Positions 10,041 through 22,965 of a stretch of 64,000 bases of DNA are shown piece after piece. Location: the NCBI RefSeq assembly GCF_018991925.1, contig NW_024720773.1:1590471-1654470 (forward strand), written 5' to 3'. The notes beneath the pieces are model-generated. The model made no database searches and was not told where the DNA came from. It saw only the letters and a list, made by a program, of their open reading frames with translations. The translations under genes and the position numbers were made by a program. Origin of the DNA: Homarus americanus. Its lineage: Eukaryota > Arthropoda > Malacostraca > Decapoda > Nephropidae. Numbering within the stretch: position 1 is the stretch's first letter; every line of letters begins with the position of its first letter.

Positions 10041-13000
10041 TCTACTCCCTTACCTAAGTGTTTAGTTGGTGCTCTACCTCCTGGTTTTTTGGTTTTTTTT
10101 TGGTGTGTGTTTGCTGCTCTGGTGTGGTTTTGGTGTTGTTTTTTTGTGTGTTCTACCTCCCTGGCTAGCTGGGTGTGTTTTTTTTATGGGTGCTCTATTG
10201 CCTCCTCTTGCCTGGGTGTGTTTTATATGGTGCTCTGTTTTTTTGTGTTGGTACTTCTCCTGGCTACCTGGTGTGTTGTATGTGTCCTACCTCCCAGAGT
10301 ATGTGCTTTGTTACTCTACCTCTACGCTGGAAATTGTGTTTGTTATGTGCTCTCCTGGCTGCTGAAGAGTTGTGTTGTATGGTGCTCCTCTCCCTTCTGA
10401 TGTGTGTTGTGTGCTCTACTCTGGCTGCACCTGGAGTGTGTTGTATGGTGCTCTTGCTCCTGGCTGCCTGGTGTGTTGTTATGTTGGCTCTACTATTTGC
10501 TAGGTGTGTTTTTTATGTTGCTCTGCCTCCTTGGCACCTGGTGTGGTGGTTGTTTTTTTGAGTGTGTTGTATGGTGCTCTACACTCCCTGGCTAACTGGG
10601 TGTGTTGTATGGTGCTCTACCTCCTGGCTGCCTGGAGTGTGGTTGTTATGGTGCTCTACTCCTGGCCACCTGGGTGTGTTTTGGTGCTCCTCTGCTGGGC
10701 TGCAGAGTGTGTTGTATGGTTCTCTACCTCCCTAGCTACCTGGTGTTGTATGGTTTATACTGTTGGGTGGTGTGTTGGTTGTGTTGGTTTTTGGTGTGTT
10801 TGGTTGGTGTTTGGTGTGGGTTTGGGGGTGTTGTGGTCTCCCTGGCTGCCTAGGTGTTTTATGGTGCTCTACCTCCTGACCTGGAATGGGTTGGTTTGTT
10901 GTTTTGTGTGGTTGTGGTGTTGTGTTGTATGTGCTCTCTCCTGGCTACCTGGGTATGTGCTCTACCTCCGGCTGGGTGATGTTTCTGGAATGTGTTGTTG
11001 GCTCTGCCTCCCTGGCTACCTGGAGTGTGTTGTTTTGTTGTTTTTTTTTGGTTGGTTGGTGCTTCTACCTCTCCTGGCTGCCTGGTGTGTTGTATGGTGC
11101 TCTACCTCCCCTGGCTGCAGAGTGTGTTGTATGGGTGCTCTCTCCCTGGCTGCCTGGGTGTGTGTATGTTCTCCTCCCTGGCTACTGGAGTGTTTGGTGT
11201 GACTCTGCTGGGAGTGTCTTGTGCTTCCTCTGGATAAGTGTGTTGTATGGTGCTCCTCCCTGGCTACATGGATGTGTTGTTGGTGCTCTACACTCCCTGG
11301 CTGCATGGTGTGGTTTGTTGTGCTGTGTGGTGCTGCCTATGTGTACTGGAGTGTGTTGTATTTGGGTGTTTATGGGTACTCCTCCCTGGGTGTGTTTGTG
11401 GTGTTCTGCCTCTTGGCTTGGGTATGTGCTCCTCCTGGCTACCTGGTGGTGCTCCCTCCATGACCTGGATTGTGTTGTGGTGCTCTACAATCACCTGGGT
11501 GTGTTGTGTGGTGTCTCCTGTGGCTGCAGAGTTGTGTTATGGGCTCTACCTCCTTAGCTACCTGGGTGTGTTGTTATGGTGCCTACACTCCATGGGGCTT
11601 GGTGGGTACCTGGAGTGTTTGTATGTGCTCCTCCCTGGCTGCCTGGGGTGTGTTGTATGTTGGTGCTGGGTGGGTATACCTCCCTTGCCTGGGTGTGTTG
11701 GTGGTTCTCCCTCAGCTACCTGGGGTGTGTTGTATTGGGTTGCTCTGCTCCCTGGTGTGTTGTGTGCTACTCTGGCTGGGTGTGTTGTATGGTGCTCTGG
11801 GGGTTGACCTTGGGTGCCTCTGGCTGCCTGGAGTGTGTTTATGGTGCTCTACCTCCTGTCTGGTGCAGTATGGTGCTCCCTATATGGCTACAGGTGTGTT
11901 GTATGGTGTACCTCTGGCTACCTAGGTGTGTTGTATGGTGCTCTGCCTCTCTTTATTTTCAGACAGTGTGTTTATGGTGCTCTACTCCCTGGCTACCTAG
12001 TGTGATTTGTGGGTGCTCTACTCCTTGGCTGCCTGGGTGTGTTGTGCTCGTTTTCCTCTCCTGGCTACCTGGAGTGTTTTATGTTGCTCTACCTATTCCC
12101 TGGTGTTTTGTATGGTGCTCCTCCTGGCTGCGGAGTGTTTTTGTGGGTGCTCTTCACTCAGCTGGTATGTTGTATGGTTTGCTCTGCTCCCTGGGTGCAG
12201 GTGTGTTGTATGGTGCTTCTACCTCCTGGCTACCTGGGTGTGTTGTTATGGTGCTCTACCTCCCTGGCTACTTGGTGTGTTGTGTGGTGCTCTACCCTGG
12301 CTACCTGGAGTGTGTTTATGGTGCTCTACACTGGTGTTGTGTTCCCTGGCTGCAGAGTGTTTTGTATTGGGTGCTCTGCCTCTCTGGATGCCTGTTGTGT
12401 TTATGGTGCTCTACCTCCATGGATACATGGGGTGTGTTGTTTTGTTTTTCTCTACCTCTGTTGCACCTGGAGTGTGTTTTATGGTGCTCTACCTCCTGGC
12501 TACCTGGGTGTTATGGTGCTCCTCCTTGTCTACCTGGTGTGTTGTCTCTCCTCCTGGCTACCCAGGTATTGGGTGTTTGTGGTGTTTTGTGTTGTGGGGT
12601 TTTTATGGTGCTCTCCTCTCTGGCTAACTGTGTGTTGTTGGTGCTCTACCTCATTGCCTGGAGTGTGTTGTAAGTGCTCTAATTCTTGCCTGGTTTGCTA
12701 CTCTGGCTGCAGGTGTGTTTGTGGTTGCTCTCCTCCCTACGCTGGAGGTGTTTTGGTGGCATACTCTCCTGGCTGCCTGAGTGTGTTTATGGTCTCTACC
12801 TCTCCTTTCCCCAGGTGTTTTGTATGGGTGATCTACTGGTTTTGGGTGTCTCTTTGGCTACCTTGGGGTGTGTTGTGTGGTGCTCTATTTCCTTCTTCTG
12901 GGTGTGTTTTTATGGTTCTCTACCTCTCCTGGCTTCTGGGTGTGTTTATGGTGCTCTACTCCCTGGCTGCAGGTGTTTGTATGTTCTCTACACTCCTGTT

Positions 13001-15884
13001 TGCCTGGGTGTGTTGTATGGTGCTCTGCCTCTTGGCTGCCTGTAGTGTGTTGTATGGTACTCTACACTCCTGGCTACCTGTTGTTGTGTGGTGTTCCTCT
13101 CCTGGCTGCCTGGTAGTGTGTTGTATGTTATACCTCTATTTCTACCTGAGTGTGTTGTATGGTGCTCTACCTCCTAGCTTTTTTTGTTTTTGGTTTTTTT
13201 GTGTGTTTTTTTCCTGGTAGTGGTTTGTATAGTTGCTCTACCTCTTTCCTGGAGTTTTGTGGGTCTGCCTGTTGGTGTGTTGTATGGTGCTCTCTCTGGC
13301 TGCAGAGTGTGTTGTGGGCTCTACTTTTACTCTCGTGTTGCTGGCTGCTGCTGTTTGGGTGTGTTGTATGGTGCTCTACCTCCTGGCTGCCCTGGTGTGT
13401 TGCTGTTGCTCTACCTCTCCTGGCTGCCTGATTGTGTGTATGTGCTCCTGTGGTGGGTGTGTTTGTGCCTCCCTGGCCCTGGGTGTGTTGTTGTGGTGCT
13501 CTTGGTACCGGTTGGGTTCCCTGGCTACCTGTAGTGTGTTTGTATGGTGGCTCTGCCTCCCTACCTGGTGTGTTGTATGGCTCTCCTCCTGGTTACCTGG
13601 GTGTGTGTGGTGCTCTGCCTCCCTGGCTGCCTAGGTGTGTTGTATGGTGGCTCTACCTGGCTGCAGGTGTGGTTGTATGGTGCTCTTCAGGCACCTGGGT
13701 GTTTTGTATTGTGCCTCCCTGGTTACCTGGGTGTGTTTTGTATGTTGCTCTACCTCGCTGGCTTCTGGGTGTGTTTTGTGTGGTGCTCTACCTCCCTGGC
13801 TGCAGGTGTGTTATGTGTGCTCTACCTCCTGGCTACAGGTGTGTTTTCTCTGCCTCTGGCTGCCTGGAGTGTGTTATGGTGGCTCCTCCCTGTGCGCCTG
13901 GGTGTGTTTGTATGGTGCTCCTGCTCTGTGGCTACATGGGTGTTTGTGTTGGTGCTCTACCTCCTGGCTACCTGGTGTGTTGTATTGTGCTCTGCTGCTC
14001 CCTGGCTGCAGGTGTTGTTGGTGCTCCTGGCTGCGGAGTGTGTTTGTATGGTTGCTCTACTTGTGGTGTTTTTTGTTTCTCCCTGGTTTCCTGGGTGTTT
14101 GTTGGGTATACCTCCTGGCTACCTGGGTGTGTTTGTATGGTGCTCACTCCTGGCAACTTGAGTGTGTTGATGGTGATCTACATCTCAGTGGCTGCCTGGT
14201 GTTGTATGGTTGCTCTTGCCTCCCTGGCTTCCTGGAGTGTGTTGTGTGGTGTTCTACCTCTTATTTGCTGGTGTGTGTATTTTGCTCTACCTCCCTGGCT
14301 ACCTGGGTGTGTTTGTTTGTTTGGTGGTGTGTATGGGTGCTCTGCCTCCCTGGCTACCTGGGTGTGTTTATGGTGCTCTGCCTCCTGGCTACCTGGAGTG
14401 TGTTGTTGTGCTCTACCTCCATAGCTACCTAGGTGTGTATGGTGCTCTACCTCCTGGCCTGGATTGTGTTGTGTGGTGCTCCACCTCTCAGTGCTACCTG
14501 GAGTGTATTTATGGTGCTCTACCTCCCTGGCTACCTGGTGTATTTATGGTGCTTCCTCTGGCTACCTGGAGTATGTTTGGTGTTCTACCTCTGGGTGTGC
14601 GCCTGTGCTTACCTTAGTGGAGTGTGTTGTATGGTGCTCTACCTCCTGGCTACATGGGTGTGTTGTGTGGTGCTTCTACCTGGCTGCCTGAGTGTGTGGT
14701 GTGTGGTGCTCTATTTCTCCTGGGTGTGTTGGTTGTTTGGTGGTGTGTTGTGTTGTGTTTTGTGTTTGTTGGTGTTGTTGTGTGTGTTTTGTGGTGTGTT
14801 TTTTGTGTTCTAGCCTGGAGTGTGTTTTGTAATTGCTCTGGTAGTGTGTTTGGTGTTTTTTTTGTGTTTTTTTTTGTTTGTGTGTTGTTTCCTCCATATT
14901 TACCTGGGTGTGTTGTTCAGGTGTTCTACCTGCTTCCCCTGGAGTGTGTTGTATGTGGTGCTCTACCTCCCTGGCTACCTAGGGTGTGTGGTGGTCTTCT
15001 CCCTGGCTGCCTGGGTGTGGTTATGGTGCTCTGCCTCCTGGCTACCTTGGAGGTGTGTGTTTTATGTCGTTCTTCCTCTCCTTTTGGTGTATTTTTGTTG
15101 CTTCCTGGAGGTGTGTGTTGGTGGTCCTCCTGTGGCTGCCTGTGATGTGTTTATGGTGCTCACCTCCCTGGCTTTTTGTTGGTGTTGTACCTGGAGTGTG
15201 TTTGTGGTTGCTCTACCTCCTTCCTGGGTGTGTTTGCATGGTGCTCCTCTCCTGGCTACCTGGAGTTTGTTGTATGGTACTCCCTGTGCCTGGAGTTGTG
15301 TTGTTGGTTGCTCTGCCTCCTGGCTGCCTGGGTGTGTTTGTATGCTCTGCCTCCCTGGGTGTTGTGTGTGTTGTTTGTTTGTTGGGTGTTTGTTTGTTGC
15401 TAACTGAGTGTGTTGTTGGTGCTCTACACTCCCTGAGCTACTGGCGTGTGTTTGTATGGGTGTTTTTTTGTGGGTGTGTTTGTTTGTGGTGTTGTTTTTT
15501 GTTTGTTGGGGTGTGGGCTCTACACTCCCTGGCTACCTGGGTGTGTTTGGGTTGCCTACCTCTCCCTGGCTACCTGGTGTGTTTGTTTTGGTGGGTTTTT
15601 GTGTTTTTGTGGTGTGTGTTTGTTGTGTTGTTGTGAGTGTGTTGTATGTGCTCACTCCCTGGCTGCATGGGTGTGTTGTATGGTACTCCTCCTTGGCTTT
15701 GGGTGTATTTGTATGTTGGCTCTACCTCCCTGCTGCCTGGGTGTGTTGTGACATTGCTCTACCTCTCCTGGTGGTTTGTGTTGTTTGGCTACCTGAGTGT
15801 GTTTGTTTGTTTGGTTGGGTGGTGCCTACCTCTCCTGGCGTACCTGGAGTGTATGTTGTGCTCTACCTGTGGGTTGTGTGTGTT

Positions 15885-16030
15885 TTTGGTGTGTGTTGGG
15901 GGTGGTGTTTGGGTGGTTTTGGGGGTGTGGTGTGGGGGTGGGGTGTGTTTGGTGGGGTGGTTGGTGTTGGGTTTGGGTGTTTGTGGGGGGGGTGTGGTGG
16001 GGTTGGTGTGTTTTGTTTGTTTTTTTTGGT
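15885..16030 (+). other. Second G-run cluster in 38-bp array
   Basis: About 140 bases contain many runs of three to six G separated by T and TGT (for example TTGGGGGTGGTGTTTGGGTGG). Adenine and cytosine are almost absent. It is a candidate G-quadruplex-forming or polymerase-stalling stretch, or a tract of low-quality consensus. Confidence 0.5.
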
Positions 16031-18900
16031 CTCCTGGCTGCCTGGAGTGTTTTTGTATGGTGCTCTACCTCTCCTGACACATGGTTTTGTTGTATGTTTT
16101 GTGTTTTTTGGTGTTTTTTTTTTTTTGGTTTTTTGGTTTTTTTTGGTTTGGTGTTTTTTTGGTTTTGGTGTTTTTTTGTGATCTACCTCCCTGTTTACCT
16201 GGAGTTTATTTTGGGTGCTCTTCTTCTCCCTGGCTGCCTAGGTGGGTGCTCTCCTCCTGGCTTTTACCTGGGTGTGTTTTTTGGTCTCTACCTCCCTGGC
16301 TACCTGGAGTGTGTTTGTGTTGGGTATTTTTGGTGCTCTGCCTTGGCTGCCTGGGGTGTGTTTGGCTAGTGCCTCTCTCTACACACTGGGGTGTGTGTTT
16401 GGGTATGTTGGTGGGTTGTTGTTTTTTTGTGGTGTGCTATGGTTACATCTCCTGGCTACCTAGAGTGTATTTGTATGGTGCTCCTCAGTGTGCTACCTAG
16501 GTGTTGTGGGTGTTTGTTTTGGTGTGTGTGTGTGGGTGTTGGGTGATGTTGTATGGTGGCTCTACCTCCTGGCTTCCTGGCTTGTGTTTGTCTGTTGGGT
16601 TGTTTGGTGGGTGGTGCTCTACCTCTCGCTTGCCTAGAGTGTGATTTGGTGCTCTACCTCCTGGGCTGTGGGTGTATTGGTATACCTCTGGCTGCAGGTG
16701 TGAGTGTATTGATTTGCTCACACTGGGTGTGGTTGGTTGTGGTGCTGGAGTCTTCTGTGTCACTCTAGCCTAGGTGTGTTATGTGGTGCTCACCTCCTGG
16801 CTGCAGTGTGTTGTATGGTGCTCTACCTCCTGGCTACCTGAGGTGTGTTGTGGCTCTGCCTCCTATTTACAGATTGTGTTTGTAGTGGTTTACTACTTCC
16901 TGGCACCAGTTGTTTTGCTGTTGTCTCTGCCTCTCTGGCTTCCTGTGGCATGGTCTCTACCTCTGCCTGGCTGGAGTGTTGTTTATGGTGCTCCCTGGCT
17001 ACCCGGTGTTGTATGGTTGCTCTGCTCCCTGCTTTACCTGGGTTGTTGGTGCTCTCTGCTAGCTACCTGAGTGTGTTTATGTGGTACTCCTCCCTGGCTT
17101 CAGGTGTTTTGTTTGGTTGTAATACATCTCCTGGAGGTGTTTATGGTGGGCTACCTGGGTGTGATGGTGCTCCTCCTGGCTGCAGGTGTGTATGGTGCTC
17201 TATTTTACCTGGAGTGTGTGTATGGTGCTCTCCTCTCTGGCTGCCCGTGTTTTTGTTTTGCGGGTGTGTTGTGCTTGGTGCTCCCTCCCATTTCCCTGGG
17301 TGTGTTTGTATGGTGCTCACTCAGTGGCTACCTGGAGTGTGTGTGTTGTATGTGCTTCTGAGTTGGCTCTCCCTGGCCTACCTGGAGTGTTTTTGTGGTG
17401 CTCTACCTCTCTTTGCTTCCTGGATGTGTTTATGCTCACCTCCTGTTTCCTGGAGTGTTGTGTGCTCTTTGCCTCCCTGGCTCCTGGGAGTGTTGTGTGG
17501 TGTCTATCCCTAGCTGGAGTGTGTTGTATGGTGGCTCCCTGGCCTCAGTGTGTGTTGTATGTGCACTGGGTGGTGTGTGTTGTGGTGCCTCCCTGGCTGC
17601 CGGAGTGTGTTGTAGTGGTGCTCTTTTGGTGTTTTATTGGTGCCTCCTCTGGTGGCTACCTGGATGTGTTGTGGTTTTTTGGGTTGGATGGTGCTCTACT
17701 CCTGGCTACCTGGTATTGTTGTGTTCTACTCTCTCCTGGCTGCATGGTGTTGTGTGTGTGCTCCTCCTGTTTACCTGGAGTGTGGTATGGTGCTCACATC
17801 CCTGTTTGCTACCTGGAGTGTGTTTTTTGTGGGCCTCCTCCCTGGCTGCCGGGTGTTTATGGTGCTGCTACCTCCTGGCTGGTGTGTTGTTGTAGTGGTG
17901 CTCTACCTCTTCTTTGCCTGGTGTGTGTTGTATGGTACTTCTGCTCACTGGCTACCTGGTGTGTTGTATGGTGCTCTGCTCTAAGCTACCAGTGTGTTGT
18001 ATGGACTCTGCACTATTTGTGTTGTTGGGTATACCTCATGTGGCTGGAGTGTGTTGTATGGCCTACCTCCCTGGCTATTTCCTGGAGTGTGTTATGGTGC
18101 TCTACCTGCTAGCTTGAGTGTGTTTGTGTGCTCTACCTAGTGGCTACCTAGGTGTTTACTCCCCTGCTTTCCCGTGTGTTGTATTTTTGGTGCTGCTACG
18201 CTCCCCGGCTACCTGGGATGTGTTGTATGGCATATAATTTACTGTGCCTGTTGTGTTGTGGTGCTTTTGGTGTGTTTATGTTGCTCCTCCTGGCTTTACC
18301 TGGAATGTGTTGTTAGTTGCTCCTCCCTAGCTGGAGTGTGTTTGTGTTCTTCTACCTTCCTGGCTACCTGGGTGTGTTTGTGTGGTGCTCTACCTCTTTT
18401 TCTGTGTTGTCTGCCTGGGTTGGTTTGTTTGTATGGTGTCTCTGGATTTTTCTGGCTCCTCTGGCTACCTGGAGTGTGTTTATGGTGCTCCTCCTGTTTT
18501 GGAGTGTGTTGTGTGTTGCTCTACCTCCCTGGTTGCCTGGTGTGTGTTTTGTATGGTGGCTGTTCCACTGGCTACCTATTTTGTTTTGTATGGTCTCTCC
18601 TCCCTGGCTACTTGATTGTTTATGGTGCTCCTCTTGGCTACAGTGTGTATGGTGCTCTCCTGTTTTGCCCTGGTGTATGTTTGTGTGGTGCTCTGCCTGG
18701 TGCTACAGGTGTGTTGTATGTTGCTTACCTCCCTGGCTGCCTAGTGTGTTGTATGGCTCTACCTCTGGTGGCTACAGAGTGTGTTTATGAGTGCTCTACC
18801 TCCCTGGCTGCCCAGTGTGTTTGTATGGTTGCTCCACTCCTGGCTACCTGGGTGTGTTGTATGGTGCTCTGACCTCCTGACCTCCTGGAGTGTGTTGTGT

Positions 18901-19000
18901 NNNNNNNNNNNNNNNNNNNNNNNNNNNNNNNNNNNNNNNNNNNNNNNNNNNNNNNNNNNNNNNNNNNNNNNNNNNNNNNNNNNNNNNNNNNNNNNNNNNN
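18901..19000. other. Assembly gap (100 N)
   Basis: Exactly 100 N separate the 38-bp array from the 21-bp array. A round 100 is the usual placeholder for a gap of unknown size, so adjacency of the two arrays is not proven. Confidence 0.99.
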
Positions 19001-22000
19001 TCCATCACATAGAACTATCACCATCACACACAGAACTATTCCATCACACACAGAACTCTCACCATCACACACAGAACTATCACCATCACACACAGAACTA
19101 TCTTCCATCACACAAGAACTATCACCATCACACACAGAACTATCTTCATCAACACAGAACTATCACCATCACACAAGAACTATCACCATCACACATAGAA
19201 CTAATACCATCACACACAGAACTATCACCATCACACAGAACTATCACCATCACACACAGAACTATCACCATCACACAGAGAACTACCACCATCTCCACAC
19301 AGAACTATCACCATCACACAGAACAATCACCATCACACACAGAACTAATGTCACACACAGAACTATCTCCCACACACACAGAACTATCACCATCACACAA
19401 AAACTATCACCATCACACAGAACTATCACCACACAGCAACTATCACCATCACACACAGAACTATCACCATCACACACGGAAACTATCACCATCACACACA
19501 GAACTATTCTCCATCACACACAGAACTATCACCAACACACACAGAACTATCACCATCAACACAGAACTATCTCCATCACACACAACTGTTCCATCACACA
19601 CAGAACTATCACCATCACACAGAACTATCTCCATCACACACAGAACTATCTCCATCACACACAAGAACTATCACCACACACACAGAACTATCACCATCAC
19701 ACACAGAACTATCTCCATCACACACAGAACTATTCCATCACACACACAGAACTATCACCATCACACACAGAACTATTACCATCACACACAGAACTATCTC
19801 CATCACACAGAACTATCACCATCACACACAGAACTATTCCATCACACACAGAACTATTCCATCACACACAGAACTATTCCATCACAACAGAACTATCACC
19901 ATCACACACAGAACTATCTCCATCACACACAGAACTATCTCCATCACACACAGAACTATCACCATCACATACCAAAACCATCACACACAGAACTACCTAT
20001 CACACACAGAACTATCTCCATCACACACAGAACTATCACCAACACACACAGAACTATCACCATCACACACAGAACTATCTCCATCACACACAGAACTATC
20101 ACCATCACACACAGAACCATCTCCACCAAACACTATCTCCATCACACACAGAACTATCACCATCACACACAGAACCATTTCCATCACACACAGAACTATC
20201 ACCATCACACACAAACCATCACACACGAACTATCACATCACACACAGAACTATCTCCATCACACACAGAACTATCTCCATCACACACAGAACTATCTCCA
20301 TCACCAGAACTATCACCATCACACACAGAACTATCTCCATCACACACACAGAACTATCTCATCACCACAGAACTATCCCATCACACCCACGAACTATCTC
20401 CATCACACAGAACTATCTCATCACACACACAGAACTATCACCATCACCACAGAACTATCTCCATCACACAGAACTATCTCCATCACACAGAACTATCACC
20501 ATCACACACAGAACTATCTCCATCACACACAGAACTATCACCATCACACACACACAGAACCTCTCATCACAAGAACTATCTCCATCACACACAGAACTAT
20601 CACTCCATCACCAGAACTATCTCCATCACACAGAACTATCTCCATCACACAAACTATCACCATCACTGAAACCATCACACACACAGACATCACCATCACA
20701 CAGAACTATCTCCATCACACACACAGAACTATCCATCACACACACAGAACTATCTCCATCACACACACAGAACTATCTCCATCACACACAGAACTATCTC
20801 CATCACACAGAACTATCTCCATCACACACAGAACATCTCCATCACACACACAGAACTATCTCCATCACACAGAACTATCTCCATCAGAACTGTCTCCATC
20901 ACACACAGAACTATCACCATCACACAGAACTATCTCATCACACACACACAGAACTATCACAACACACACAGAACTATCACCATCAACAGAAACATCTCCA
21001 TCACACACAGAACTATCTCCATCACACACAGAACTATCACCATCACACAGAACTGTCTCCATCACACACAGAACCATCACACAGAACTATCTCATCACAC
21101 AAGAACTATCACCAGCACACACAGAACTATCACCATCACACACAGGACTATCTCCATCACACACAGAACATCACCATCACACATAGAACTATCTCCATCA
21201 CACACAGAACTAACACCATCACACATAGAACTATCTCCATCACACACAGAACTATCACCCAACACACACACAGAACTATCACCATCACACACAGAACTAT
21301 CTCCATCACACAGAACTGTCTCCATCACACACAGAACTATCCCATCACAGAACCATCTCCATCACACAGAACTGTCTCCATCACACACACAGAACTATCA
21401 CCATCACACACAGAACTATCTCCATCACACACAAATATCACCATCACACACAGAGCTACCTCCATCACAGAACTATCACCATCCACACAGAACTATCACC
21501 ATCACACACAGAACTATCACCATCACACACAGAACTTTCTCATCACACACACACAGAACTATCTCCATCACACAGAACTATCTCCATCACATACAGAACT
21601 ATCTCCATCACACACACAGAACTATCACCATCACACACAAACTATCTCCATCACACACAGAATATCTTCATCACTCACAGAACTCTCACCATCACACACA
21701 GAACTATCCCATCACACACAGAACTATCACCATCACACAGAACTATCTCCATCCACAGAACTATCACCCATCACACAGAACTATCACCATCACACCCAGA
21801 ACTATCTCCATCACAGAACTATCACCATCACACAGAACTATCTCCATCACACAGAACTATCACCATCACACACAGAAATATCACCATCACACAGAGCTAC
21901 CTCCATCACCAGAACTATCACCATCACACACAGAACTATCATCTCACAGAAACTATCACCATCACACCAGAACTATCTCCATCACACACAGAACTATCAC

Positions 22001-22689
22001 CATCACACACAGAACTATCTCCATCACAAACTATCTCCATCAACATCACCATCACACAGAACCATATCCATCACACACAGAACTGTCTCCATCACAGAAC
22101 TATCACATCACCACAGAACTATCTGCATCACACACAGAACCTCCTATCACACACAGAACTATCACCATCACACAGAACTATCACCCATCACCAGAACTAT
22201 CTCCATCACACACAGAACTATCTTCATCACTCACAGAACTCTCACCATCACACACAGAACTATCTCCATCACACACAGAACTATCACCATCACCCGAACT
22301 ATCTCCATCACAGAACTATCACCATCACACACGAACTATCTCCATCACACACAAACTATCACCATCACACACAGAAATATCACCATCACAGAACTATCTC
22401 CATCACACAGAACTATCACCATCACACACACAGAACCATCTCCATCACACACAGAACTGTCTCCATCACACACAGAACCACCATCACACACAGAACTGTC
22501 TCCATCACACACAGAACTATCACCATCACACAGAACTATCCCATCACCTGCCATCATCACACACAGAACTATCACCATCACACACAGAACTATCACTATC
22601 ACACACAGAACTACCACCATCACACACAGAATTATCATCATCACACACAGAACTATCACCATCACACACAGAACTATCACCATCACAGG
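19001..22689 (+). repeat. 21-bp minisatellite (CCATCACACACAGAACTAT core)
   Basis: About 3.7 kb of a 21-base unit with core CCATCACACACAGAACTAT, preceded by either CA or CT. The two forms (ACCATCAC and TCCATCAC) alternate irregularly. Losses or gains of CA dinucleotides give 19- and 23-base variants. Because 21 is a multiple of three, all frames can stay open, which explains His/Thr/Ser-rich readings up to 801 codons that even run through the N gap. The right end is sharp at CACCATCACAGGG near 22689. Confidence 0.95.
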
Positions 22690-22814
22690 GTGTGTAGGGT
22701 GTTAGTATTCAATGTCTTATCACTTTTAATTTTAAGTGTTTATTTTTTATGATTTTATTTTTAGGACTTTTAATGCTGGAGGCGTCAGCGGGTTTCTCCT
22801 TACTCCTAGACTAT

Positions 22815-22965
22815 CGGGCATTTTTTTAAACACTCGCGGCAGCAAGCCCGAAGAGCAATCCCGAATGTCTGGTTAATGTTTGACGTCAAATGGCTTCGTC
22901 AAAATCGAATATCAATCCCGAACATCGGGTTACTATTTAGTAACCCGGGCGCCTAAAGTCGAGAG
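22815..22965. repeat. Left inverted end with palindrome
   Basis: The end holds repeated CCCGAA/TTCGGG words and a perfect palindrome at 22926-22947 (arms CGGGTTACTA and TAGTAACCCG, two-base centre). TTTGACGTCAAA near 22880 is another short palindrome. Relative to the right end there is about 100 extra bases between the outer and inner blocks. Confidence 0.6.

Larger units (their letters stand above)
8515..18899 (+). repeat. 38-bp minisatellite, 10.4 kb, G/T-rich
   Basis: The array is built on a 38-base unit that contains GTGTTGTATGGTGCTCTACC followed by TCCCTGGCTACCTGGA. The first two units start at 8517 and 8555, exactly 38 apart. Copies from 8515 to about 9955 are regular, with length variants differing by 1-4 bases, such as GGGTGT for GGAGTGT and CTCC for CTCCC. 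From 9955 on, units are heavily drifted and interspersed with T- and G-rich filler. The unit has no stop in any plus frame, which creates long false reading frames (up to 627 codons at 8517-10400). The array stops at the assembly gap, so its true right end is unknown. Confidence 0.95.

Noticed and set aside
8512..13634. Long Cys/Trp/Tyr/Leu-rich frames, up to 627 codons, on the plus strand
   Set aside because: They arise because the 38-base unit lacks stops in all three plus frames; the same peptide words recur in every frame with a 38-residue period. There is no start context or known domain.
18781..21186. 801-codon His/Thr/Ser-rich frame
   Set aside because: It runs straight through the N gap and is a translation of the 21-bp minisatellite.
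19001..22689. CRISPR-like array
   Set aside because: The units are contiguous tandem copies without unique spacers of constant size, and the DNA is animal nuclear sequence.
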